DNA of 64,000 nucleotides. It comes from Saccharum officinarum. Its lineage: Eukaryota; Streptophyta; Magnoliopsida; Poales; Poaceae. Positions 44,201-56,200 of this stretch are shown piece after piece; the stretch's first letter is position 1; each line of letters opens with the position of its first letter. The stretch is from contig CM036160.1 of the NCBI GenBank assembly GCA_020631735.1, positions 111,520,680 to 111,584,679 of the forward strand, in the 5' to 3' direction. Under the pieces are notes generated by a model that saw only the letters and a list, made by a program, of their open reading frames with translations, was not told the origin of the DNA and did not search any database. The translations under genes and the position numbers were made by a program.

Positions 44201-47200
44201 AGCTTGTGGGAAGAAGTGGCAGCGGTGTTGGGGTAACACGCACACCCGAAGACCCGAAGGTGATCGTACCGAGGAGGGGTACCGAAAAGAGCGTGATGTG
44301 GCGTATGAGCGGGACAGGCAGCGGAAGGAAGACGGTTGAGGAGGTAGGTGGAGGTTTGCAGGCCCTCAGCCCAGAAGCAAGCAGGAAGAGACGCCTGAAA
44401 CAGAAGGGTGCGCACGGTGTCGTTGGTGGTACGAATCATGCGTTCTGCCTTGCCATTCTGTGAAAGACATGATGGGCAAGACATGCGCAACTAAACACCG
44501 TGAGAGAGGAAGAAAGCACGGGAGGTGGAGTTATCAAACTCGCGACCATTGTCACACTGGACGGCCTTGATGGTGAGGCCGAACTATGTGGACACCCAAG
44601 CGAAGAAATGAAGGAGCGTGAAAAAAGTGTTCTTGGCACGTAGAGGAAAAGTCCACGAATAAAGAGAAAAATCATCGACCACCACAAGATAGATCTTATA
44701 ACCAGAAATACTGATAACAGGAGATGTCCATAGGTCGCAATGTACAAGATCAAAAAATGCGAGCCGCATGTGAAGAACTATGAAAAGGAAGACGAACATG
44801 TCGGCCCAATTAGCACGCATGACACAAATGCTCATCATGAGCCCGAGTACATGGAAGACCGGAGCTACGACTGAGCTGCATCAGGGCATCACGTCCAGGA
44901 TGGCCGAGGCGCCGGTGCCAAGTGGTAGAGAAAATAGAGGCGGCGAAAGCAGCTGACAAAACGGACGGCGAAGAAGATGAAGTAGCTGCCGGGAAGCGAA
45001 GAGTGTAAAGGGGCCCCGTGCTGTCACATCGGAGCAGAGGACGCCGGGAAGCCAAATCCTTTACAGTAAGACCAGAAGAGTCAAATTCCACAGAACAGGA
45101 ATTGTCAGCTGTAAAACGACGAATAGAAAGAAGGTTGTGAACCATAGAAGGAGCAACAAGAACATCAGGAAGACGAAAGGAGCCATGAGCACCGGCGGTA
45201 CCCACAGAAGTGACAGGAAGACACGAACCATTTGCGACCATAATGGACGAAGGAAGAGAAGAAGAGGGAGAATGGACAGAGGAAAGTATACCAGGGTCAG
45301 GAGTGGTGTGGTAGGTGGCTCCTGAATCAGCGATCCACTCAGGTCCGACAGGAGGTGTCAGGCCCATAGTGCTGAACGAACGAGCCAAGGCCGCCTGGTC
45401 CCAACCGGCAACCCCGGGCGGGGTGCCGGAGGGTGTAACCCACGGTGACGTAGGGGAGACGCCGGGAGGTGGAGCACCCGTGAACATGGCCGCCGGTGGA
45501 CGAGGCTCGCCACCGAGAGCGTGGAAGGGCCACATGGAAATGCGCCCGGACCACGGGTTCTGGAAGGAAGGCCATGGTGTACCCTGTGGTGCCGTCGGCG
45601 CATGGGTGCCCCCGCCACGGCCCCCCACGTCCAGTGCCACGGCGACGGCGGCCGCCACGGCCCCCCCCACCCCCGCTCGGCCCAGAGGGAAGGGGACCAA
45701 GGAGAGACGACGGCGGCGGAGCGGACGGACACGGGGGAGCGAACGGACGTGGTGGTGTAGCAGCGAGGGCTGCCGAGGAGGTCGAGCCCGACGCGGAGGT
45801 AGACCCTGGCTGGAGACCCTGAGCAAGCTCCTCCATGACAAGGTCGTCACGGACCTGCAGGAAGGTGGGGAAGGGGCGCTGGCGTGCGCGCCTGCAGCCA
45901 CCAGGGAGGCACCCGCAGCCGGCAGAGAGAGATCTTCGGCTACAGCAGGAGTCCCGGCGGCAGCAGCATCTTCCCCCACGCCCGCGCCCCCTGTGCCCGC
46001 GCCAGCGGCAAAGGCAGCAGCGGCGCTGCGGGAAGGAAGGGGCGGCGCTGGCGGGCCGGGAGGAGGGGGTTGGACAGCGGTGGTGCTGTGCGGTCCGGCT
46101 GGGGCAGGCCGGGTAGCGGCGGCGCTGTGATGTGGCAGCGGCGGCGCTTGCGGGCCGGCAGTGACAGGGGGAGCCACGACATGAGACCACGGGGAGGGAA
46201 GAGGGGGGAAGTGGGTGTAGGTAGAAGGAGGAGGGGAAGGAGGCCGGCCGGCCATGGCCGGCGGCAGCGGCTCCAGGAGGAGCGCCGGCGGCTGGGCGGC
46301 GACTGGTCAGGGGAAGGGTGGGAAGGGAGAGAAACCCTAGCTTGATACCATGTTAGAATGTGTGTCTCTATTGATTTGGGCTAACCCTAGAAGGGTAGCT
46401 AAATAGGTAAGATACATGGGCCTCATGGGCCTAGCCACATGGGCCTAATACTCTCAACAGGGAATGTGGCCAATATGGCTCCCACAAATGCAAGCTGTTG
46501 ATCCCTAGAGTCAAGAGTAGGACACTATTGAGTTGCATGCACCAACCAGTTCATCTCAAAAGCTTAAGTTGATGGGGAGAGGTGGGCAATTCACTTATAC
46601 AGTTATACTCCAACACTCCCCCTCACGTGGAGGCTCCCTCAGGCCTCAGACGTGGAATAGGTCCAACACTCCCCCTCATGTGGAGGCTCCCTCATGTCTC
46701 AGACGTCCTCAGGTCTCAGATGTGGAATACGAGCGAGCAACAATTGTTTTATTTAATTGCGCTAACCATGATTCGAACTCGAGACCTCTGGCTTTGATAT
46801 CATATTGAGTTGCACGGACTAACCAGTTCAACCCAAAAGCTTAAGTTGATGGGGAGAGGTGAGCAATTCACTTATACTCCAACAAGGACCTCACCCTTGG
46901 AGCAAAGCGAAGCAGATACTTGTGCTGGAGCACTTGGCGAATGGGGCCAATATGGCTACCATGAGTTTGAGGTGACACCTTGAGTGGGCAGGACCTCGCC
47001 GTGGTGTTCAGCAATCAAGTGCAAGTCCCTCTCCAAAGCGTCACAATATGGTTGTTCTTCGAGGGCTGGGGGCTCAACTATGGCTGCAGGCTTGCAGCGC
47101 ACCATGCCTCTTGCGTTTTCCTTTTATTTGTTGGAGTATAGGATTAGGCCCATGAGGCTAGGCCCATGTGACCCATGTATGCAATACTATATAGCTACCC

Positions 47201-50200
47201 TTCTAGGGTTAGCCAAGTTAATGGAGATAGAATTTCTAACATGGTATCAGCAGCCTAGGGTTTTCTTTCCCCTCCCCATCCTCGTCCCCAGCCGCCGTCG
47301 GCGCCATGGCTGGCCGCCCTCCTCCCCCTCCCACCTATTTCAGCTGCTTCCCTCCTCTCTCCTCTCCCTCCTGGGCGCAGGTCGCGCGTGCTCCCTCTAG
47401 CGCCGCCGCCTTCTTGGGCGGCAACCTTGTGTCCTGGTCGTCCAAGTGCTAGCTGGTGGTCTCCCGCTCCAGTGCTGAGGCGGAGTACCGCGCTGTCGCT
47501 AACGGCGTGGCTGAGGCCTCCTGGCTCCGGCAGCTTCTCGCCGAGCTCCACACTCCTCCTGGAGCACGCTGGTCTACTGCGACAACGTCATTGCGGTGTA
47601 CCTCTCCACCAACCCCGTTCAGCACCAGCGGACGAAGCACGTGGAGATCGACCTACACTTTGTCCGGGATCAGGTTGCCATCGGCGAGGTGCGGGTTCTT
47701 CACGTACCGACCACCTCCTAGTTCGCCGACATCTTCACCAAAGGCCTCCCGTCCTCGACCTTCACCGAGTTTCGCTCCAGCCTCAACATCACCAGTGGCT
47801 AGTTGCGTCTGTGGGGGGGGGGCTCGTGTGTGTTCTTTTCGTGTCCAGTCTGTAACTCCGCTGCGCCGGTAGTTCAGACTGTGGGGGGGTGTTGGAGTAT
47901 AGTGTTGGAGTATATGTTTAGGCCCATGTGGCTAAGGCCCATGTGGCCCATGTATGGAACCTATATAGCTACCCTTCTAGGGTTAGCCCTACTCAATAGA
48001 ATCATTATCTCTAGCATGGTATCAGCAGCCTGTTTTTCTTCCTCCTAGCAGCCGCCGCCATCTCCTGGTTGGAGCCGCCGCCGCCGCCATCTTGGCCGGC
48101 GCAGGGGCCTGGCTCCACCATGGCCGGCCGCCGCTCCCCTCCCCCCTCCCCTTCCTATTTCCACTCCTTCCCCTCTCTCCCCACCTCCTCCTGGGCCCAG
48201 ATAGCCGCCGCTGGGGGTCTGCCCGCCATGGCCGCCCGGCCGGTTTTCCCTGCTGCCGCCCTTTCCCATCTCCATCCTCACGCCGTCGGCTATGCTCTGG
48301 AGGGCCGCCCTTCCCCTGCTCTCCTCCCTGGCCTCAGCGCCTCCCCTCCCTCTGCTGCTGCCCTCACAGCAGCCGCTGCTGTTGAGGGAGCCGCAGGGGG
48401 CTCGGGCTCCTCCTCTCTCACTGCTCCGGCGGTTGGAGGGAATGGGGGGGCCCCTGCTGCAGCCCTTCCTGCAGGAGGTGTTGAGGATGGGGGGGTTGAT
48501 GCCCTGACAGAGCGCCCCGCCGACGCCGTCCAACTTCCCGGCGCCGGGCTGGACACCGGCAACCACCTTCCTGCCGGTGCCCAGGCCTTCCCGGCCCCGA
48601 CACCACCACTACTCTCCCAGATCTACGCCGGCTCCCAACCCTACGCCGGCCGTGACACCTCTCCTCTCACCGCTGCTCTCGTCGCCGCGCGTGCCGCCGC
48701 CGCGGAGGGGCAGGCCCGGGTGCGGGCGGCCGCCCTCGTGTGGGAGCACGAGCGCGAAGCGGCCGACGCCCTGACTCGCCAGATTGCCGAGGCGGAGCGG
48801 CTCCTCTCTCCCGCCTCTCCGGCTGGGGCCAACTCCTCTGCCTCGCCGGGTCGCCGTGTGTCTCACACCGCTGTCCTCTGGCACGACCCGGCTGACCCGC
48901 TCGTGGCGCAGCTTCACTACCAGGCCGGGGGGGTCCAGAACATTCGCCTCCTCGTGCCGGTCGTTCTCGAGCCGGAGTCACCCTCCTACGCCCGCTGGCG
49001 GGACCTCGTGGTTCTCACTCTTCGCCGCTACGCCCTCGACGACCACGTCCTCCTCGACGCTTCGGCCGCCGTCCAGACCCCGTCGTGGCTTCGTCTGGAC
49101 AGCATCGTCCTCTCCTGAATTCTGGGGACGATCTCTCTCGACCTCCACGACCTCGTCCGCACCTCTCCTGACGCGCGCCGGGCTTGGCTTGCCCTTGAGG
49201 GCCAGTTCCTGGGCAACGCCGAGGCCCGGGCTCTGCGCCTCGACGCGAGCTTCCGGACTTTCGTCCAGGGTGACCTCTCCGTCGGTGAGTTCTGCCGCCG
49301 GATGAAGGGCATGGCCGACTCCCTGGGGGACCTTGGGTGGCCCGTGGAGGATCGCATCTTGGTCCTCAACGTCCTCCGGGGGCTCAGCGACCGCTACGCC
49401 CACCTCTGGACGTGGATCACCCGCCAGCGGCCCTTCCCCACCTTCCTGGAGGTCCGCGACGATCTCGTCATGGAGGAGCTCACGCAGGGCCTCCAGCCGG
49501 TCTCCACCACTCCCGCGGGGTCCTCGTCCTCCTCGACGGCCCTGGCTGCTACTTCACCGCGCCCGTCTGCTCCACCGCGGACCACTGCTCCACCGCCGTC
49601 GTCTCTCCTGGGTCCTCCTCCCTCCGGACCGAGCGGAGGCGGGGGGGTCGTGGCGGTCGCCGTCGCCGCGGTGGGGGTCGCGGGGGTGGCCGGGGCGGCC
49701 ACACCCAGGCTCAGGTTCCCGGTGGGTTATCGGGGGGCACCATGGCCCTCCTTCCAGCACCCATGGTCAGAGCGCATCTCCATGTGGCCCTACCACACTA
49801 CCGGGGCCGACTCGCGCCCACCGGTGGCCATGCTCACCGGCGCTCCTCCTGCTAGTCCTCCACCCGGCGCCTTCCCTGCTACAGCGTGGACTCCTTCTCA
49901 TGCGGCCCGCATTTTTGATCTTGTACATTGCGACCTATGGACCTCTCCTGTTATCAGTATTTCTGGTTATAAGTACTATCTTGTGGTTGTTGATGATTTT
50001 TCGCATTATTCATGGACTTTTCCTCTACGTGCGAAGTCGGATACGTTTACCACGCTCCTTCACTTCTTTACTTGGGTGTCTACTCAGTTCGGTCTCACCA
50101 TCAAGGCCGTCCAGTGTGACAATGGTCGCGAGTTTGATAACTCCACCTCCCGAGCTTTCTTCCTCTCTCACGGTGTTCAGTTGCGCATGTCTTGCCCATA

Positions 50201-53200
50201 CACCTCTTCGCAGAATGGCAAGGCAGAGCGGATGATTCGCACCACCAACGACACCGTGCGCACTCTTCTGTTTCAGGCCTCTCTTCCTGCTCGCTTCTGG
50301 GCTGAGGGCCTGCACACCTCCACCTACCTTCTTAACCGCCTTCCTTCCGCTGCCTGTCCCGCTCCCACACCTCACCACGCCCTCTTCGGTACCCCGCCTC
50401 GGTACGATCACCTCCGCGTGTTTGGGTGTGCTTGTTACCCCAACACTGCTGCCACATCTTCTCACAAGCTGGACCCTCGCTCCACGCTCTGTGTCTTCCT
50501 CGGGTACTCCCCAGATCACAAGGGGTACCGATGCTTCGACCTTACCTCCCGACGTGTTCTCATCTCGCGCCATGTGGTGTTCGATGAGTCCGTCTTTCCC
50601 TTTTCCAGCACCACTACACCTCCGGTCACTGACCCACCCTCTCTGTTTCCCACTGACCCGGTGGTCCAGCCACCTTTTTCGTGGTCTCCTGCAGGTACCG
50701 CTTCGCCGCGCTCAGTGCCGGCCACCGGTCCCGGCTCCCCTGCGAGTTCGGGTCCCTCGTCCTCCGGCGCGGCCCTGTCTTCTTCAGTTGGTGCAGACCC
50801 GGGGCCTTCGTCCCCCGCTTCTGCCCCGGGGGGGTCGTGCCGGTTGCCGACGCCGGATCCTGTCTCGGCACCCGCCCCGGCGCCTCCGTCGAGGTTCGCC
50901 GCGCCGGTACGGGTTTACCAGCGCAGGCCGCGGCCACCGCCGCTCGTGGTCCCTTCTCCACCAGGGACACCGACACCACCGCCACTGTCTCCGCCGGCCC
51001 GTGGTGCCCCGCCGGTCTACCACCCGCCGCTGCTTCACCGACACCCGCGGCATGTTCACCCGATGGTGACACGACACGCGGCTGGCACCCTGCCGCCTCG
51101 TGTCCTCGAGGCTTCGACCGGCGACGCGGTGGTCTCTCCGGTACCCTCCTCCGTCCGCGACGCCCTGTTGGACCCTCACTGGCGCCGCGCGATGGAAGAG
51201 GAGTACGCCGCGCTACTCGCCAACCAGACGTGGGAGTTGGTGCCCCGGCCGCCGGGCGCCAATGTCGTCACCGGCAAGTGGATTTGGACTCACAAGCGCC
51301 AAGCGGACGGCTCTCTCGAGCGCTACAAGGCTCGATGGGCCCTCCGGGGTTTCACTCGGGCCCTGGCGTCGACTACGATGAGACCTTCAGCCCGGTGGTC
51401 AAGCCGGCCACCGTCCGTACCGTGCTATCGCTGGCGCTTGCTCGGTCTTGGCCCGTCCACCAGCTGGACGTCAAGAACGCCTTCCTCCACGGCCTTCTTA
51501 CCGAGACGGTGTACTGCAGTCAGCCGGCGGGGTTCGTCGACACCACCCGTCCTGACATGGTCTGCCGGCTCAACAGGTCCCTCTATGGCCTCAAGCAGGC
51601 ACCTCGGGCGTGGAACCACCGGTTCGCTACTTTCTTGCTGACCCTGGGGTTCGCGGAGGCCAAGTCTGATACGTCCCTGTTCGTCTACCACCATGGGGCC
51701 GACACTGCATACTTGTTGCTCTATGTTGATGACATTGTCCTCACCGCCTCCAGCGAGCCACTTCTCCGCCGGATCATTGCAGCTCTCCAGCAGGAGTTTG
51801 CGATGAAGGACCTGGGTGAGCTCCACCACTTCCTCGGTGTCACTGTTGAGCACCGTCCTGCTGGGCTCCTTCACCAGCGGCAGTACACTCGGGATATCCT
51901 GGAGCGGGCTGGGATGTCTGACTGCAAGCCCTGCTCCACTCCTGTCGACACTCAGGGCAAGCTGTCTGAGGCTGAGGGACCACCGGTGGCCGACCCCACT
52001 GCGTACAGGAGTCTTGCCGGGGCCCTTCAGTACCTCACCTTCACCCGGCCGGACATCACCTATGCAGTTCAGCAGGTCTGCCTCCACATGCATGATCCCC
52101 GGGAGCCTCACCTCACGGCTCTCAAGCGTCTCCTCCGCTACCTCCGGGGCACACTCGACTACGGCCTCCTCCTACACCGGGCCTCCTCTACCGACCTCGT
52201 CGTCTACACCGACGCTGACTGGGCCGGGTGCCCGGATACTCGCCGCTCCACCTCCGGCTACGTCGTCTTCCTGGGCGGCAACCTGGTGTCTTGGTCGTCC
52301 AAGCGCCAGCCGGTGGTCTCCCGGTCCAGCGCCGAGGCGGAGTACCGCGCCGTGGCTAACGGTGTGGCGGAGGCCGCCTGGCTCCGGCAGCTGCTTGCTG
52401 AGTTGCACACTCCACCCTCCCGGAGCACACTGATCTACTGCGACAATGTCAGTGCGGTCTACCTCTCCACCAACCCCATCCAGCACCAGCGGACGAAGCA
52501 TGTGGAGATCGACCTACACTTTGTCCGTGATCGGGTGGCCATGGGCGAGGTGCGGGTTCTTCATATTCCAACGACCTCCCAGTTCGCGGACATCTTCACC
52601 AAGGGCCTCCCGTCCTCGACCTTCGCCGAGTTTCGCTCCAGCCTCAACATCACCGGTGGCTAGTTGCGTCTGTGGGGGGGTTGTGTGTGTTCTTTCTTGT
52701 TCAGCCTCGAACTCCGCTGCGCCGGTAGTTCAGACTGCGGGGGGGTGTTGGAGTATATGTTTAGGCCCATGTGGCTAAGGCCCATGTGGCCCATGTATGG
52801 AACCTATATAGCTACCCTTCTAGGGTTAGCCCTACTCAATAGAATCATTATCTCTAGCATATAGGATTAGGCCCATGAGGCTAGGCCCATGTGGCCCACG
52901 TATGCAATACTATATAGCTACCCTTCTAGGGTTAGCCAAGTTAATTGAGATAGAATTTCTAACATTATTATCTAAATAATTCATGTGTAGACAACCCGGC
53001 TGGTGTGGTTGCGAATTAGTGTCATTGTCTCTGGCTCTCTGCACCAGGCCTCTGTTTGCTACTTGATGTGGCCAGGTAATTGAGGGTTTATTATGGAGGA
53101 ATAATGGATACAATGGCAGTGGCAGGATTAGCCTGCTGTTCGCCCTCCCCTCGGGAGGCTCTGAACTTGTGAACTAATCTTTGCCTAATCTCAACTAATA

Positions 53201-56200
53201 GATTCTATTGGGTTATATCAATGTCAAGGTAAACACCTTGCTAAAATATCTCCCGCAATCTTAACTAACAAACCTGGCCAGCTAGGGTACCCGCCCTTAA
53301 TCCTGGGCCTTACAGCGCCACCTGCGCTGATAGGTTTTGCCCACGAATGCATCAACAACACTATAGTTTCCAAATAATACTGATCATATATTCTAAATTC
53401 TAAAAAAATGGCAAAGTAATTTCTTTCTCCGATGAGAGAACTATTTTTTTAATTTAAACATTGCCGATACATTTATTTGAGATCAATCACAACTCAAACC
53501 ATGGGCAATTTGCTAGTGTAATAATAATTACTGTTGCTTATCTCATGTTGTTAGTTTTCTTTATTTCTTGAAATTAGCAACCCATGTTCTCATTAAACTT
53601 CCAATCAGCTTTGCAGACGTCTGGGGGGCAAGTACAATCCGAAAGTGCTCATTAAGCGAGTGTCTTCTATGCTTGAAAAATTCAATTTGACTTCGCAGGC
53701 TGAAGTTGTAGGTAAAACAAAACAGTACAGATATTGGACTTTGGAAAATTTCTCACTGTACAAAGCTAATACTGCTCTGCAAAATTGTGATGCCCTACGT
53801 GATCATGACTATTGTCCCAATTTATGGTCTTCTGTTCCATCTAAAGAATCAGATTCTCTTAGCCCACAGGGTGATACGTGTGTTAATAGCAAAGTCTTGT
53901 TTCAAGAAGATTGTCGTGATACAACAGTCGTGCATCATCTGCTAAGTAACCATGAAGCTTCTGTTGGAGTTTCTCAACCAGTTGGACAAGGTATAGAATC
54001 TCAAGTCCTTTGAGTTCCTATTTTTTTTTTTTACAGTCTCTGCTCAATGTCTATTTGGGAATTGCCATGATACTGTAAGCGCTTGTGGTATTTGTTCTGC
54101 CTCAAACTTGATTTGGCCTTGACTTTTGAGTGCCTATAGATCCAAATAGCTTCATGTAACTCCGCTCAGGTAAATGCAATCAAAATTCTATTGAAGGGTA
54201 GAAAGCTAAAAATAATTTTTGACAGGTTCAGGAGTTTGTATGCCGTAATGTTATTTTTTTTACAATTGTTACAGTTTAATAATTTGAAACATGCTGCGCC
54301 GCTTGATTCTGTTAACTAGTTTTGATACTCCTGTCAACCTGTGAAGCTTTATTTATTTGTATGTGGTTCCTTCATTGGTTTCTGTAATACACGATCTGAC
54401 TTGGCATGGTGTCCCCTAATGTATTTCCTTCATCTATATGTGGTCTCCCCTACTGTATTTCCTTCAAAAGAAAATGTGTATTTCCCTGCTGAATTGAAGT
54501 GATCCTTTTTTTTCCTTCTAGGTAAAGTTGCCTTACAGAGGAATAGGCATCGCTGTTCCACTTCAACTTTTGATGACAGACAGAAAAGGATTCTTCACAT
54601 ATTAAAGGTTGTTTGCTATATGCTTCAATCAATATGTATATGCTTCAATCAATCTTTATGAGCCATCTTCCAAAATTACCATGTGTTGGGAATTACTGTT
54701 ATTTTTCTATATGCCCTTGACTCTCTATGAGCTTGATTTATGCACGAAATGGACTCCAAAGTTTGCTCTTGGTTGATAAACATTATTGGATCATGGGATT
54801 TGTCTGTGGCCTGTTGTATACTCCCAAAACATGCATGCGTTAGATGTGCTTATATAAATATCGGTGATATTTGTGCATTTCCTAGGAGCATTTTACATAG
54901 TTTGTAGGTATTACTCTGCATCTTGTACCCTTTATAGAGGACTCCAGTCACTTATTCATTTTCTGCACCAGTTTTTTTCAAACATAAATATGTTAGGCAG
55001 GCCTTTTATGGTTCATTGACACACATAAGTAATTTCCCTATACAAATACTGTGGTACACCTACAGCCATCTTGCTACGTGTCACGAGTCTCTTGAAATTG
55101 CGGTACCCCTGCAGTGATGAACACATGGGATCCACCAGGCATCTTGTTCTGTTCTCTCTGCTTTCGTCATTAGTCTCCCTCTTCACTGTGTTAAAGTTGG
55201 TGTTGGCAATGCCCCTAGTAGGTCCATGTGTCTTGATTGACAGACACATGGAATTTGCTAGAATGATGAACGTGGAGTCATAGGCGCATTTATACATGAT
55301 AGCACGATTTGTGGGGACCTTAATAATTGAAAATAACTTACAGAAGGGTCAGATTCAGACTCTTAATTTTTTAATCCTTTTCAATTTAAATGATCTGCAG
55401 GTTGTGGGCTCTATATTCCTCAGGCATGTTTGCTTAGAGTACATTCTATTTGGGTGTCAGCTTTTGTTGCAGTGACAATTAGTTCTCTGTTTCATGTTCT
55501 TTATTTGAGTGAAACTGGTTTAACAGTTTTATTTAATTTTATTGCTTCAAAGAAGGATACATTGAGGTAGGCACGGCCTATCATACTGGTGTAGTCACAA
55601 GAGAATAATATTTAGTTGTATCTTAATCAGAATTGCGAGCAGCAGTCTGCATGTGTGTGTCACTATCATGTGTATGCCCTCTGTACGTACACCCTTTTCA
55701 TACCTGTCTGCGTCTTTTATAACACCTTCCTGTTTCTGTACACAGAAAAAGAATTTTGTACTGATGGTGGAGTTACGTAAATGGTTACAAAAACTTGAAA
55801 AGGAAAATGGAAAAATATTGGACAGGAAGACATTGATTCATACTTTGAATAATCTTCAGCAGGAGGGTAGATGTAAGTGTACCAAAATTAATGTCCCTGT
55901 TGTTACAAACTACACAGGAAGTCGTTCCGTTGATGTAATACTGAATCCTTCTGTCAAGGTCATGTCACCGGAACTCATGGATCAAATTAGGAACAGACTA
56001 AAGAATTTTGATTCTCAAAGTCGTTCAGGTGCAGCAGCTAAATTGAAGCAAAATCAGCGTATGACTGCCATACATGGACTGAGGGTTCAATGCAGAGCCA
56101 AAGTTAAAAAAACACCAGTATCAGAAGCTATTCATGCCAATGGATTCATAGGTGCAAAGATGATTCGGGCAAAGCTGTTACATAAATTTCTGTGGGAATA

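Larger units (their letters stand above)
41800..46459 (-). mobile_element. Copia element C in TFIIIC intron 5, degraded
   Basis: LTRs 41800-41909 (110 bp) and 46351-46459 (109 bp) differ by one substitution and one indel. GGGAA is duplicated (41795-41799 and 46460-46464). Primer site TGGTATCAAGCTAGGG on the element strand. Three in-frame stops and a frame change break pol, and most of the gag core is deleted. Older than A, B and E judging by LTR and coding decay. Antisense to TFIIIC. Confidence 0.94.
47903..52859 (+). mobile_element. Copia element E nested in the 3' LTR of D
   Basis: LTRs 47903-48016 and 52746-52859 (114 bp, identical by eye). TATAG is duplicated (47898-47902 and 52860-52864) and lies inside the LTR of D. 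Primer site TGGTATCAGCAGCC (48017-48030). Keeps the full gag core, but has a gag stop, a deletion over protease and the integrase start, and an RT frameshift. Confidence 0.95.
47129..52964 (+). mobile_element. Copia element D, internal-deletion derivative hosting copia E
   Basis: 5' LTR 47129-47241 (113 bp); 3' LTR split into 47890-47902 and 52865-52964 by element E; TTATT duplicated (47124-47128 and 52965-52969). Only 648 bp of interior remain: the primer site, the gag start and a direct jump to the RNase H end. Sense orientation relative to TFIIIC. Confidence 0.93.
36308..53608 (+). other. TFIIIC intron 5, 17.3 kb, with five retroelements
   Basis: Donor GTACCT, acceptor AATCAG. Holds copia B (36538-41281), copia C (41800-46459), a TRIM (46524-46884) and copia D (47129-52964) with copia E inside it. 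Non-element remnants: 36308-36537, 41287-41794, 46465-46518, 46890-47123 and 52970-53608. A partly repeated word set (AGCACTTGG, CCAATATGGCT) is seen near 41785/46470 and again near 46930, suggesting an older repeat beneath the insertions. Confidence 0.88.

Noticed and set aside
53616..53644. Alternative acceptor TTGCAG for TFIIIC exon 6
   Set aside because: It would begin in the wrong phase after exon 5. The upstream AATCAG at 53606-53608 keeps the frame and adds LCR before RLGGKYNPK.
55071..55297. Open frames on both strands in TFIIIC intron 7
   Set aside because: Short, no recognised motif, and the flanking exons join in phase without them.
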